This document shows positions 1 to 6,244 of a DNA stretch of 10,382 nucleotides, piece by piece (the first letter of the stretch is position 1; each line of letters opens with the position of its first letter). The translations under genes were made by a program, and so were the position numbers. The stretch is taken from the NCBI GenBank assembly GCA_025464695.1, contig JAODNQ010000232.1:1-10382 (forward strand), written 5' to 3'. The DNA comes from Frankiales bacterium (GTDB lineage: Bacteria; Actinomycetota; Actinomycetes; Mycobacteriales; SCTD01). The notes beneath the pieces were generated by a model, which was not told the origin of the DNA, did not search any database, and saw only the letters and a list, made by a program, of their open reading frames with translations.

Positions 1-21
1 GGCTGTGCACGGCAGGCCCGC

Positions 22-1758
22 TCAGGGCAGCGCGCGGTCCTGCGCGGCCGCGGCGAGCAGCTCCTCCGCGTGCCCGCGGGCCAGGCCGCTGTCGTGCCCG
101 GCCATCATCCGGCTGAGCTCGACCACCCGGGCGGCGTCGTCGAGGGCCACCACCCCGCTGCGGGTCACGGAGCCGTCGTCGGCCTTGACCACCTGCAGGT
201 GCTGGTCGGCGAACGCCGCCACCTGCGGCAGGTGCGTGACCACGAGGACCTGGTGGTCGCGGGCCAGCCGGGCCAGCCGGCGGCCGATCTCGACGGCCGC
301 CCGACCGCCGACCCCGGCGTCGACCTCGTCGAACACCATCACCGGCACCGGGTCCGTGCCCGCGAGCACGACCTCGACCGCGAGCATGACGCGGCTGAGC
401 TCACCGCCCGAGGCGCCCTTGTGCAGCGGCCGCGGCGGCGCGCCCGGGTGCGGCACGAGCAGCAGCTCCACGACGTCGACGCCGTCCGGCCCGACGGCCA
501 GGACGCGGTCGCCCACGGGCAGCCCCTGCGGGTCGTCGGCGGCGCTGACGGTCGCCGTCACGGCGGCGTGCGGCATGGCGAGCGCGGCCAGCTCGTCCCC
601 GACCGCCTCACCGAAGCGCGCCGCGGCCTCGACGCGCGCGGCGGTCAGCTCCGCGGCCAGCTCCGCCAGCTGCGCCCGCAGGTCCTGCTCCTGCGCGGTG
701 AGCTCCGCGATGCGGTCGTCCGCGCCGTCGAGGTCGTGCAGCCGCACCGACGCCGCCTGCGCCCACGCGAGGACGCCGTCGACGTCCTCGGTCCCGTGCC
801 GCCGGACCAGGGTGGTCAGAGCAGCGAGGCGGTCCTGCGCGGCGGACAGCCGGAGCGGGTCGGCGTCGACGCCGGCGGCCCAGCTGGCGAGGTCCCCCGC
901 GACGTCGGCCACCAGGAACGCCGCCTCCGCGACCCGCCCGGCCATGGCGGCGAGCGCCGGGTCCAGGCCGCCCGCCCCCTCGAGCGCACGCCGGGCCGTG
1001 GTGAGCAGACCCAGCGCGTCGACGTCCTCGCCGGCCTCGTCCCCCGTGAGCGCTCCTTGCGCGGTCGCGGCGGCCCCGCGCAGGTCGTCGGCGTTGGCGA
1101 GCCGGTCGACCTCGACCTTCAGCGCGGCGTCCTCGCCGGCCTCCGGCGCGACGGCCTCGACCTCGGCCACGCCCAGGCGCAGCAGCTCGGCCTCGCGGAC
1201 CCGCTCCTCGGCCGCCGCCTGCAGCTCCTGGACCGTGCGGCGCACCTGCCGCCAGGCGTCGTAGGCCTCGCGGAACCGCTCCCGCCGGGCCACCACGGGC
1301 TCACCGGCGTACCGGTCGAGGGCGCCGCGCTGGGCGGCCGGCTTGAGCAGCCGCTGCTGGTCGGACTGGCCGTGCACGGCGACGACGTGCTCCCCGAGCT
1401 CGCTCAGCACGCCCGCAGGGACGCCCCGCCCCCCGACGTGCGCGCGGCTGCGCCCGTCCGGGTTCACCGTGCGGGTGAGCAGCAGGACGCCGTCGTCGAG
1501 CTCGGCCCCGGCCTCGGCGGCGCGGACCAGTGCCGCGTGCGCCTCCGGCAGCACCAGCCGGCCCTCGACGACCGCCTTCGCGCTGCCGGGACGAACCCGG
1601 CCGCCGTCGCCGCGCGCCCCGAACAGCAGGTTCACGCCCTGCACGACCATGGTCTTCCCGGCGCCGGTCTCGCCGGTCACCACGGTCAGCCCGGGCGACA
1701 GCTCGAGCACGGCGTCCTCGATCACGCCGAGCCCGCTGATCCGCATCTCTTCGAGCAC
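22..1758 (-). CDS. recN: DNA repair ATPase RecN
   Basis: RecN is an SMC-like cytoplasmic ATPase that acts early in recombinational repair of double-strand breaks. The 578-residue product has the family layout: Walker A GETGAGKT at residues 29-36, a long central helical (coiled-coil) region rich in Ala, Glu and Arg, the ABC signature SGGELSR near 450-456, Walker B VMVFDEVDAG near 473-482, and the H-loop VVTHLPQ near 506-512. Length is near the usual 550-590. I chose the GTG at 1758 (giving VLEEMRISGLG), because a TAGGTT -10-like box lies 7 nt upstream and other actinobacterial RecN proteins begin similarly. The ATG at 1746 (MRISGLG) is the alternative. The frame stays open upstream to 1947, but that part overlaps nadK and is not RecN-like. 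It is the last visible gene of the minus-strand operon, 58 nt after nadK, and carries its own LexA-type operator, so it is probably also induced by DNA damage. Confidence 0.96.
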   Translation of the reverse strand: MLEEMRISGLGVIEDAVLELSPGLTVVTGETGAGKTMVVQGVNLLFGARGDGGRVRPGSAKAVVEGRLVLPEAHAALVRAAEAGAELDDGVLLLTRTVNPDGRSRAHVGGRGVPAGVLSELGEHVVAVHGQSDQQRLLKPAAQRGALDRYAGEPVVARRERFREAYDAWRQVRRTVQELQAAAEERVREAELLRLGVAEVEAVAPEAGEDAALKVEVDRLANADDLRGAAATAQGALTGDEAGEDVDALGLLTTARRALEGAGGLDPALAAMAGRVAEAAFLVADVAGDLASWAAGVDADPLRLSAAQDRLAALTTLVRRHGTEDVDGVLAWAQAASVRLHDLDGADDRIAELTAQEQDLRAQLAELAAELTAARVEAAARFGEAVGDELAALAMPHAAVTATVSAADDPQGLPVGDRVLAVGPDGVDVVELLLVPHPGAPPRPLHKGASGGELSRVMLAVEVVLAGTDPVPVMVFDEVDAGVGGRAAVEIGRRLARLARDHQVLVVTHLPQVAAFADQHLQVVKADDGSVTRSGVVALDDAARVVELSRMMAGHDSGLARGHAEELLAAAAQDRALP

Positions 1759-1766
1759 GTGTTCGA
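1751..1766 (-). promoter_or_regulatory. LexA/SOS box at recN start
   Basis: On the minus strand the sequence reads TCGAACACGTGCTCGA, a palindrome differing at one position from the actinobacterial LexA operator TCGAAC-N4-GTTCGA. It covers the proposed GTG start of recN and lies directly downstream of a -10-like hexamer, where a bound repressor would block initiation. recN is a classical SOS gene in E. coli. Regulation here is inferred from the site and its position. Confidence 0.8.
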
Positions 1767-1771
1767 ACCTA
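1766..1771 (-). promoter_or_regulatory. -10-like box of recN promoter
   Basis: TAGGTT on the minus strand fits the actinobacterial -10 pattern TANNNT. The first base of the GTG at 1758 comes after a 7-nt gap, so transcription may start at or beside that codon and give a leaderless mRNA. No clear -35 element and no Shine-Dalgarno sequence is visible upstream of that GTG. The hexamer shares one base with the LexA box. Confidence 0.5.
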
Positions 1772-1816
1772 GCCGCCGCGACCGACAGTCCTGGGGACGT
1801 CGGGGCCGTCCACAGG

Positions 1817-2695
1817 TCAGCCCTGCTCGGCGCGTCCCCGCCAACCCGCCACGGGCAGGTCGAACTTGCGGACCAGCGTGTCGGTGAACGGCTCGGTCTG
1901 CGTCCGGGCCAGCAGCACGGGCGCGACGCCCTTGCGCACCTCGACACGACTGTGGTGCGGCAGCGGCAGGGTGCGCCGGCCGTCGCAGGCCAGGACCGCC
2001 TCCGCCCCTGTCGCCAGCACCTCGAGCGCGACCACCGACGTCGGGCCGACCACGACCGGCCGGGCGAACAGCGCGTGCGCGCTGATCGGCACCACCAGCA
2101 GCGCGTCGAGCGTCGGCCAGACCACCGGGCCGCCGGCGGAGAAGGCGTAGGCGGTGGAGCCGGTCGGGGTGGCGCAGACGACGCCGTCGCAGCCCCAGCG
2201 CGACAGCGGCCGGCCGTCGACCTCGACCACGAGCTCCAGCATCCGCTCCCGCGCGGCCTTCTCGACCGACGCCTCGTTCAGCGCCCAGCCGGTGCCGACG
2301 ACCGCGCCGTCGAGGGTGACCGTCACGTCGAGCGTCGTGCGCTCCTCGACGGAGTAGTCGCGCGCCAGCACCCGCTCGACCGTCGCGTCCAGGTCCTGGG
2401 ACTCCGCCGCGGCCAGGAAGCCGACGTGCCCGAGGTTGACGCCGAGCAGGGGGACGCCGCAGTCGCGGGCGGTCTCGGCGGCGCGCAGGATCGAGCCGTC
2501 GCCGCCCAGCACGAGGACCAGCTCCGCGCCCTCGGCCGAGCCGCCGACCGCGACGCCCGTCAGCCCGATGTCGGCCGCCTCGTCCGCCGCGACCCGCACC
2601 TCGACGCCGGCCTCCTGCAGGCGTCGGACCACCCGCCGCGCGGCGTCCGCGATCGAGGGGCGGCCCGTGTGGGCGAGCAGCAGGACGGAGCGCAC
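1817..2695 (-). CDS. nadK: NAD kinase
   Basis: The enzyme phosphorylates NAD to NADP with ATP or polyphosphate and sets the NADP(H) pool in the cytoplasm. The 292-residue product carries the family motifs in order: GGDGS at 64-68, LGHVGFL at 89-94, the NE pair at 140-141 (ALNEAS), and the glycine-rich TPTGSTAYAFSAGGP at 176-190, followed by an ACDGRR segment in the C-terminal beta-rich domain. Length matches other bacterial NAD kinases (about 280-310). The start is GTG, with only a weak AGG-type Shine-Dalgarno. A short CTGTC/GACAG inverted repeat (2705-2709 and 2716-2720) sits just upstream. It is separated from tlyA by 40 nt and from recN by 58 nt on the same strand. The order tlyA-nadK-recN is conserved in actinobacteria, which supports the call. 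Confidence 0.96.
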   Translation of the reverse strand: MRSVLLLAHTGRPSIADAARRVVRRLQEAGVEVRVAADEAADIGLTGVAVGGSAEGAELVLVLGGDGSILRAAETARDCGVPLLGVNLGHVGFLAAAESQDLDATVERVLARDYSVEERTTLDVTVTLDGAVVGTGWALNEASVEKAARERMLELVVEVDGRPLSRWGCDGVVCATPTGSTAYAFSAGGPVVWPTLDALLVVPISAHALFARPVVVGPTSVVALEVLATGAEAVLACDGRRTLPLPHHSRVEVRKGVAPVLLARTQTEPFTDTLVRKFDLPVAGWRGRAEQG

Positions 2696-2735
2696 GCGGC
2701 CAGCCTGTCAGACCGGACAGCGGTGCGCCGTCGTC

Positions 2736-3530
2736 CTAGACCGGACCCTCGGCGACCGCCCGCGCCAGGTCGGCGTCGTCCAGCGGCGGAGCGCCCTGCT
2801 GCAGCCACAGGAAGAACTCCACGTTGCCGCTCGGCCCGGGCAGCGGGCTGGCGACCACGCCGCGGACGCCCAGCCCGAGGGTGGCGGCCTGCCTCGCCAC
2901 CCCCCGGACGGCGTCGGCGCGCAGCTCGGGGTCGCGCACGACGCCGCCCGCGGGCAGCCGCTCCTTGCCGACCTCGAACTGCGGCTTGACCATCGGCAGC
3001 AGGTCCGCGCCCGGCCGGCACACCGACAGCAGGGCCGGCAGCACCAGGCCGAGCGGGATGAAGGACAGGTCGGCGACCACGAGGTCGACCGGCTCCCCCA
3101 CCTGCTCGAGCGTCAGGGACCGGACGTTGGTGCGGTCGACCACCGTCACGCGGTCGTCGCTCTGCAGCGCCCAGACCAGCTGCCCGTACCCGACGTCGAC
3201 CGCCACGACGTGCGACGCGCCCCGCCGGAGCAGGACGTCGGTGAAGCCGCCGGTCGAGGCCCCGGCGTCCAGGGCGCGCCTGCCGGCGGGGTCGTAGCCG
3301 AAGGCGTCCAGGGCGCCGACGAGCTTGTGCCCGCCGCGGCTCGCGTACGTCTCGCCGGGCTGCTCGTCGACGAGCAGCGGCGTCGCCGCCTCGACCCCTG
3401 TCGCGGGCTTGGTGGCCACGGTCCCGGCGACGCGCACCAGGCCGGACGCCACCAGGTCCGCGGCGTGCTCGCGGCTGCGGGCCAGGCCGCGGCGGACCAG
3501 CTCCGCGTCCAGGCGGGCGCGGCGCGCCAC
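2736..3530 (-). CDS. tlyA: TlyA family 16S/23S rRNA 2'-O-methyltransferase
   Basis: In mycobacteria TlyA uses SAM to methylate ribose 2'-OH groups in 16S (C1409) and 23S (C1920) rRNA, which makes ribosomes sensitive to capreomycin. The 264-residue product has an N-terminal S4 RNA-binding domain (about 1-58) and an FtsJ-like Rossmann methyltransferase domain with the SAM loop DAGASTGGF at 88-96. The presumed catalytic tetrad is present at K69 (RGGHKL), D154 (VVADLSF), K182 (MVKPQFE) and E238 (GNVEFF), the numbering I recall for M. tuberculosis TlyA. The linker between domains reads ETYAS, not the RAWV-type tetrapeptide described for mycobacteria. The start is GTG with a G-run (GGGGGG) about 10 nt upstream. 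It is the middle gene of the minus-strand operon, 34 nt after the proline-rich gene. Confidence 0.95.
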   Translation of the reverse strand: MARRARLDAELVRRGLARSREHAADLVASGLVRVAGTVATKPATGVEAATPLLVDEQPGETYASRGGHKLVGALDAFGYDPAGRRALDAGASTGGFTDVLLRRGASHVVAVDVGYGQLVWALQSDDRVTVVDRTNVRSLTLEQVGEPVDLVVADLSFIPLGLVLPALLSVCRPGADLLPMVKPQFEVGKERLPAGGVVRDPELRADAVRGVARQAATLGLGVRGVVASPLPGPSGNVEFFLWLQQGAPPLDDADLARAVAEGPV

Positions 3531-3564
3531 GGTCAGCGCCCCCCGTAGACGGCGGGTGCGGGGC

Positions 3565-3924
3565 TCACGGCTGGTCGAGGGCGGCGAGGGCGTCCTGCAG
3601 CCGGCGGTGGACGTCGTCGTAGACCTGGACGTGCTCCTCGAGCGGCCGGTCGAGGACCCCCTCGAGCGCGTCGAGCGCCGCGACGACGGACGGGGGCGGA
3701 CCCCAGGCCGCCGCAGGGGGCCTGGGCACGGGCGGACCCGGCACGGGCGGACTCGGCACGGGCAGACCCGGGACGGACGGACCCGGGACGGGCGGACTCA
3801 GCACGGGCGGACCCGGGAGGGACGGACCAGGCACGGGCCGGCCGGACACGGGCGGACCCGGGACGGCGGCACCCGGCGGACCCGGTCGCGGTCCTGACGG
3901 AGGTCCCGGGCGTGGAGCCTGCAC
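3565..3924 (-). CDS. Small conserved tlyA-upstream protein with N-terminal proline-rich pentapeptide repeat
   Basis: The 119-residue product has two parts. Residues 1-78 are low-complexity, with about ten pentapeptides of consensus GPPVP between roughly 18 and 70. Residues 79-119 are a compact helical segment (SVVAALDALEGVLDRPLEEH, then a VYDDVHRRLQDALAALD stretch) that resembles from memory the small (about 60-residue) protein often found directly upstream of actinobacterial tlyA, such as Rv1693. The function of that small protein is not known to me. The GTG start lies 2 nt past the TGA of the upstream phasin-like gene, which suggests translational coupling. GTG codons inside the repeat could give shorter products. 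No signal peptide or membrane segment is evident. The C-terminal domain is probably the functional gene product; the repeat is a disordered, strain-variable extension by inference. Confidence 0.72.
   Translation of the reverse strand: MQAPRPGPPSGPRPGPPGAAVPGPPVSGRPVPGPSLPGPPVLSPPVPGPSVPGLPVPSPPVPGPPVPRPPAAAWGPPPSVVAALDALEGVLDRPLEEHVQVYDDVHRRLQDALAALDQP
3724..3873. repeat. 15-bp tandem repeat array (about 10 units)
   Basis: About ten head-to-tail 15-bp units resembling CGGCACGGGCGGACC run without interruption inside the small gene upstream of tlyA. Units differ by one to four substitutions but keep exact 15-bp length, so the reading frame is preserved. On the minus strand each unit encodes a GPPVP-like pentapeptide. 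Such arrays expand and contract by slippage, so copy number probably varies between strains. Confidence 0.85.
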
Positions 3925-3926
3925 GC

Positions 3927-4265
3927 TCAGGCGTTCCCGCTGCGCTCGACCGCGCTCAGCCGCCCGGACAGCTCCCGGACCGTGGCCTCCAGCACGCGCA
4001 CGCGCGCGCTCAGCTCGACGACCTCGTCCGCGCTGGCCAGCCCGACACGCCCGAGGGTGCGGTCGACCTCGTACTTGACCAGGGCCGTCACCGCTTCCCG
4101 GTTGGCCCGCGTCTGCTCGACGAGGTCCTCCGCGAGGGCGCCGACCTGCTCCGCCGTGGCCTCCCCCTGCGTGACCAGCGCCCGCGCGGCCGCGGCCGCG
4201 CGCTGCCGGGTCACCTCCGTGAGGCTGCCGGCGAGCGCCAGGTAGCTCTTGAGCGCGTCGCGCAC
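3927..4265 (-). CDS. Phasin-like coiled-coil protein (COG3937-type)
   Basis: The 112-residue product looks like the small helical proteins grouped with polyhydroxyalkanoate synthesis regulators/phasins (COG3937). It begins with an amphipathic helix (VRDALKSYLALAGSLTEVTR), passes through an Ala-rich helix and the segment QVGALAEDLVEQTRANREAV, then VKYEVDRTLGRVGLASADEV, and ends in a short heptad coiled coil (about 79-108, ELSARVRVLEATVRELSGRL). Whether it binds storage granules or membranes, or only oligomerises, cannot be told from sequence. The GTG start is fixed by a strong GGAGG at 4272-4276, 6 nt upstream. The frame is open to 4472, but that extension overlaps the divergent SCP2 gene and is not protein-like. 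It is the first gene of the operon leading to tlyA, nadK and recN, and diverges from the SCP2 gene. Confidence 0.85.
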   Translation of the reverse strand: MRDALKSYLALAGSLTEVTRQRAAAAARALVTQGEATAEQVGALAEDLVEQTRANREAVTALVKYEVDRTLGRVGLASADEVVELSARVRVLEATVRELSGRLSAVERSGNA

Positions 4266-4385
4266 CGTGGTCCTCCGTCCGGCGCCGGAGCCTGACGCCG
4301 CGAAGGACGCTACCGCGTGAGCCGTGGCCTGCCGGGTAGCGTCGCGGGGTCGCTCGACAGTCGACGACGTCGCCGGAGGAGGGCC
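4266..4385. promoter_or_regulatory. Divergent promoter region, phasin-like operon and SCP2 gene
   Basis: This 120-bp intergenic region must drive both the minus-strand operon and the plus-strand SCP2 gene. It holds a perfect 9-bp inverted repeat, GACGCTACC (4306-4314) and GGTAGCGTC (4335-4343), with a 20-bp spacer. Each arm contains TAGCGT facing outward (minus strand 4307-4312, plus strand 4337-4342), fitting TANNNT -10 boxes. If both are used, each mRNA has a leader of roughly 35 nt ending in a good Shine-Dalgarno. No convincing -35 elements are visible. Confidence 0.5.
4306..4343. repeat. Perfect 9-bp inverted repeat between divergent genes
   Basis: Arms GACGCTACC and GGTAGCGTC are exact reverse complements separated by 20 bp. 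The position midway between two divergent starts fits either a symmetric pair of -10 boxes or a regulator binding site. The spacer of 20 makes a strong RNA hairpin less likely than a DNA-level role. Confidence 0.65.
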
Positions 4386-4724
4386 GTGGCCAGCGCCGCA
4401 GAGGTCGAGCTCGCCCTTCGCGACGTCGTGTCGCGCCTGGCCGAGGTCGACCCGGCCACCCGCGGCAAGCACGTCCTGGACCGGACGGTGTCCTGCCGGG
4501 TCACCGACCTCGACGTCGTCTGGACCGCCCAGCTCGGTGACGACGGCCTGTCCGACCTCACCGACGAGCCGTGCGACAACGCGCAGGTCCGGCTCCGCGT
4601 GGCGAGCGACGACCTCGTCGCCCTCGCCGAGGGGCGCCTCGCGGTCGTCACCGCCTGGGCGACGGGTCGGCTCCGCGTGGAGGCCAGCGCCCGCGACCTC
4701 ATGAAGCTGCGGACCCTGCTGTAG
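4386..4724 (+). CDS. SCP2 sterol-binding domain protein
   Basis: The 112-residue product fits a single SCP2 (sterol carrier protein 2) domain, a small soluble fold with a hydrophobic tunnel that binds lipids or acyl chains. Matching features are the strands CRVTDLDVVWTAQLGDDGLS near 37-56, the segment DNAQVRLRVASDDLVALAEG near 64-83 (typical of the family, where a strand is followed by a helix and an E/DG turn), and the closing ATGRLRVEASARDLMKLRTL. There is no catalytic residue set and no signal peptide; the ligand is unknown. The GTG start at 4386 is fixed by GGAGGAGGG at 4375-4383; the frame upstream to 4317 is Arg-rich and lies in the promoter. Its stop is only 9 nt from the stop of the convergent HAD gene. 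Confidence 0.85.
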   Translation: MASAAEVELALRDVVSRLAEVDPATRGKHVLDRTVSCRVTDLDVVWTAQLGDDGLSDLTDEPCDNAQVRLRVASDDLVALAEGRLAVVTAWATGRLRVEASARDLMKLRTLL

Positions 4725-4733
4725 CCCGGAGGC

Positions 4734-5717
4734 TCAGCCGTCGGCGAGGGCCCACGCGAGCGCGCACGCCGCGCGCAGCCCGTCGATGCCCTCGTCGTCC
4801 TGCACGACCACGCCGTCCCGGAGCTGCGCGGTCGCGCCGGCGCACCGCGCGGTCGTGCCTCTGACCACGGCCTCGGGCTGCGGCAGCAGCAGTGCACGCA
4901 GGTCGGGGGCGACGTAGGTCGGGCGGCTGCCGGCCGGTGCGGCGAGCAGCGCGGCCCGGTCGACGACGCCGGTCAGCACGAGCAGGCTGTCGGCGCCTCC
5001 CCGGACGGCGCCGAGCACGTCGGTGTCGAGCCGGTCGCCCACGACCAGCGGTCGCTGCGCGCCGACGCGCTCCACGGACTCGCGGTGCAGGGCCGGCTCG
5101 GGCTTGCCCGTGACCACCGGGTGCAGGCCGGTGGCCACCTCCAGCGCGGCGACGAACGCGCCGTTGCCGGGGAGCGGCCCCCGGGGGCTCGGGTAGGTGC
5201 TGTCGGTGTTGCCGGCGACCCAGAACGCGCCCGCCCGCAGGGCGACGGCGGCCTCGGCGAGGTCGCGCCACCCGGTCTCGGGCGCGAGGCCCTGCACGAC
5301 GGCCTGGGGCTGCTCGTCGGCGGTCCGCACGGGCCGCAGGCCGGCAGCCGCGACCTCCTCCGCCAGCCCCTCGCTGCCCAGCACGAGGACCGCGGTCCCG
5401 CGTGGGAACCGCTCCGCCAGCAGCCGCGCCGCCGCCTGCGCGCTGGTGACGACGTCCTCGTCGACGGCGTCGATCCCCAGCTCGCGCAGGTGAGCCGCGA
5501 CGACGGACGGACGGCGTCCGGCGTTGTTGGTGACGAAGCAGGCGCGCATGCCCCGCGCCCGGGCGCCGGCGACCGACGCCGCGGCGTGCTCCACCGGCTC
5601 GGGCCCGAGGTAGAGCACGCCGTCGAGGTCGTACAACCCGGCATCGTAGGCCTCGGCGAGCGGTCCGTCGCAGGACCCGAGCCGCTGACCGCGGGCGTCC
5701 CCGGGTTCGCCGGTCAG
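4734..5717 (-). CDS. HAD superfamily (subclass IIA) sugar/glycerol phosphatase
   Basis: This is a NagD-like HAD-IIA phosphatase, similar in motifs and context to Rv1692, a glycerol-3-phosphate phosphatase. Counting from the CTG at 5717 (327 residues), motif I DLDGV is at 30-34 (nucleophile D30, acid/base D32), motif II FVTNNA near 61-66, the C2 cap lies between, motif III lysine is K205 (TGKPEP), and motif IV GDRLDTD is at 227-233. The start is a problem. Between the upstream TPR1 stop and motif I the only ATG/GTG/TTG in frame is TTG at 5636, which leaves two residues before the nucleophile and deletes most of the first strand. The coding-like PLAEAYDAGLYDLDGV argues for a start further upstream, and the CTG overlapping the TPR1 stop (CTGA) is the best candidate. 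The true start is unproven. It forms an operon with TPR1 and is convergent with SCP2. Confidence 0.88.
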   Translation of the reverse strand: MTGEPGDARGQRLGSCDGPLAEAYDAGLYDLDGVLYLGPEPVEHAAASVAGARARGMRACFVTNNAGRRPSVVAAHLRELGIDAVDEDVVTSAQAAARLLAERFPRGTAVLVLGSEGLAEEVAAAGLRPVRTADEQPQAVVQGLAPETGWRDLAEAAVALRAGAFWVAGNTDSTYPSPRGPLPGNGAFVAALEVATGLHPVVTGKPEPALHRESVERVGAQRPLVVGDRLDTDVLGAVRGGADSLLVLTGVVDRAALLAAPAGSRPTYVAPDLRALLLPQPEAVVRGTTARCAGATAQLRDGVVVQDDEGIDGLRAACALAWALADG

Positions 5718-6223
5718 CGCCGCGACGCGGTCAGGGCCGCCCGTGCGCCTCGCAGGGCCTGGCCGTAGTAGGCGATGTCCGGGCGCATGGCCGCGGCCAG
5801 GGCCAGGTGCTCGACGGCGGCGTCGAGGTCGCCGAGCTTGGTGGTCGCGAGGCCGAGGCCGAACTGGGAGTAGTCGTCGGCGGGATCGATGCTGATGATC
5901 CACTCGAAGTTGGCGCGGGCCTCCTCGTACATGCCGAGGTCGAACTGCGCGCGTGCCAGCCCCTCGCGCACGGCCCGGGACTCGGGTACCTGGGTGGCGG
6001 TGTGCTGCAGCAGCTGCACCGCGGCGTTGGCGTCGCCGGCCTGCAGCAGGTCGAGACCGCGCAGGTACCAGTCGTACAGCTCGCCCTGGGGGACGACGTC
6101 CTCGGGCGGCGGAGGCAGCTCGGCGAACGGCCGCGGCTTCTCGGCCTCCGGCGCCCGCGGGTCGTACCGGGGGTCGTACCTGCTGTCTCCCACTGCCCTG
6201 TCTCCCGCGTACCTGTCTCCCAC
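5714..6223 (-). CDS. Tetratricopeptide repeat protein (TPR1)
   Basis: The 169-residue product has a polar, Tyr/Asp/Arg/Pro-rich N-terminal 45 residues (two YDPR units, then a PPPP run) followed by about three TPR-like helix pairs at roughly 49-79, 83-113 and 117-150 (for example DWYLRGLDLLQAGDANAAVQ, then RAQFDLGMYEEARANFEWII, then GLATTKLGDLDAAVEHLALA). TPR units form protein-binding scaffolds; the partner is unknown. There is no signal peptide. The GTG start at 6223 has a good AGAGGAG at 6229-6235, 5 nt upstream. The frame continues open far upstream, but only as the antisense of the DUF1015 gene. A second GTG at residue 11 is possible. The first codons are built of three GGGAGACAG copies with a 15-nt period. 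It is followed by and probably coupled to the HAD phosphatase, an arrangement also seen at the M. tuberculosis locus. Confidence 0.88.
   Translation of the reverse strand: MGDRYAGDRAVGDSRYDPRYDPRAPEAEKPRPFAELPPPPEDVVPQGELYDWYLRGLDLLQAGDANAAVQLLQHTATQVPESRAVREGLARAQFDLGMYEEARANFEWIISIDPADDYSQFGLGLATTKLGDLDAAVEHLALAAAMRPDIAYYGQALRGARAALTASRR
6183..6221. repeat. Three 9-bp direct repeats, 15-bp period, at TPR1 start
   Basis: CTGTCTCCC (minus strand GGGAGACAG) occurs at 6183-6191, 6198-6206 and 6213-6221, spaced exactly 15 bp. In the TPR1 frame each gives a G-D-R/S unit (VGDRY, AGDRA, VGDSR). The following two YDPR units add a 12-bp duplication. This looks like small in-frame expansions of a disordered N-terminus. 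Confidence 0.75.
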
Positions 6224-6244
6224 GCCCGCTCCTCTCGAGTCCCG

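Noticed and set aside
70..1887. A 605-codon plus-strand open frame antisense to recN
   Set aside because: recN is certain from its Walker A, signature and Walker B motifs; the antisense product is low-complexity and has no recognisable domain.
1759..1947. Upstream extension of recN into nadK
   Set aside because: The added residues overlap the nadK 3' end and do not resemble RecN, and the TAGGTT/LexA site marks a promoter at 1758.
2705..2720. CTGTC/GACAG inverted repeat before nadK as a terminator or operator
   Set aside because: Arms of only 5 bp with a 6-nt spacer inside an operon gap are expected by chance at this GC content; mentioned under nadK only.
3724..3873. The 15-bp array considered as a CRISPR or plasmid iteron
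   Set aside because: Units are too short, contiguous without spacers, in frame with an ORF, and not associated with cas or replication genes.
4725..4733. A terminator between SCP2 and the convergent HAD gene
   Set aside because: Only 9 nt separate the stop codons, so no hairpin fits in the gap and none was evident to me around it.
4973..5644. A 223-codon minus-strand frame beginning ATG at 5644 inside the phosphatase
   Set aside because: It is in a different frame from the HAD motifs, and its product is a Ser/Pro/Arg-rich shadow.
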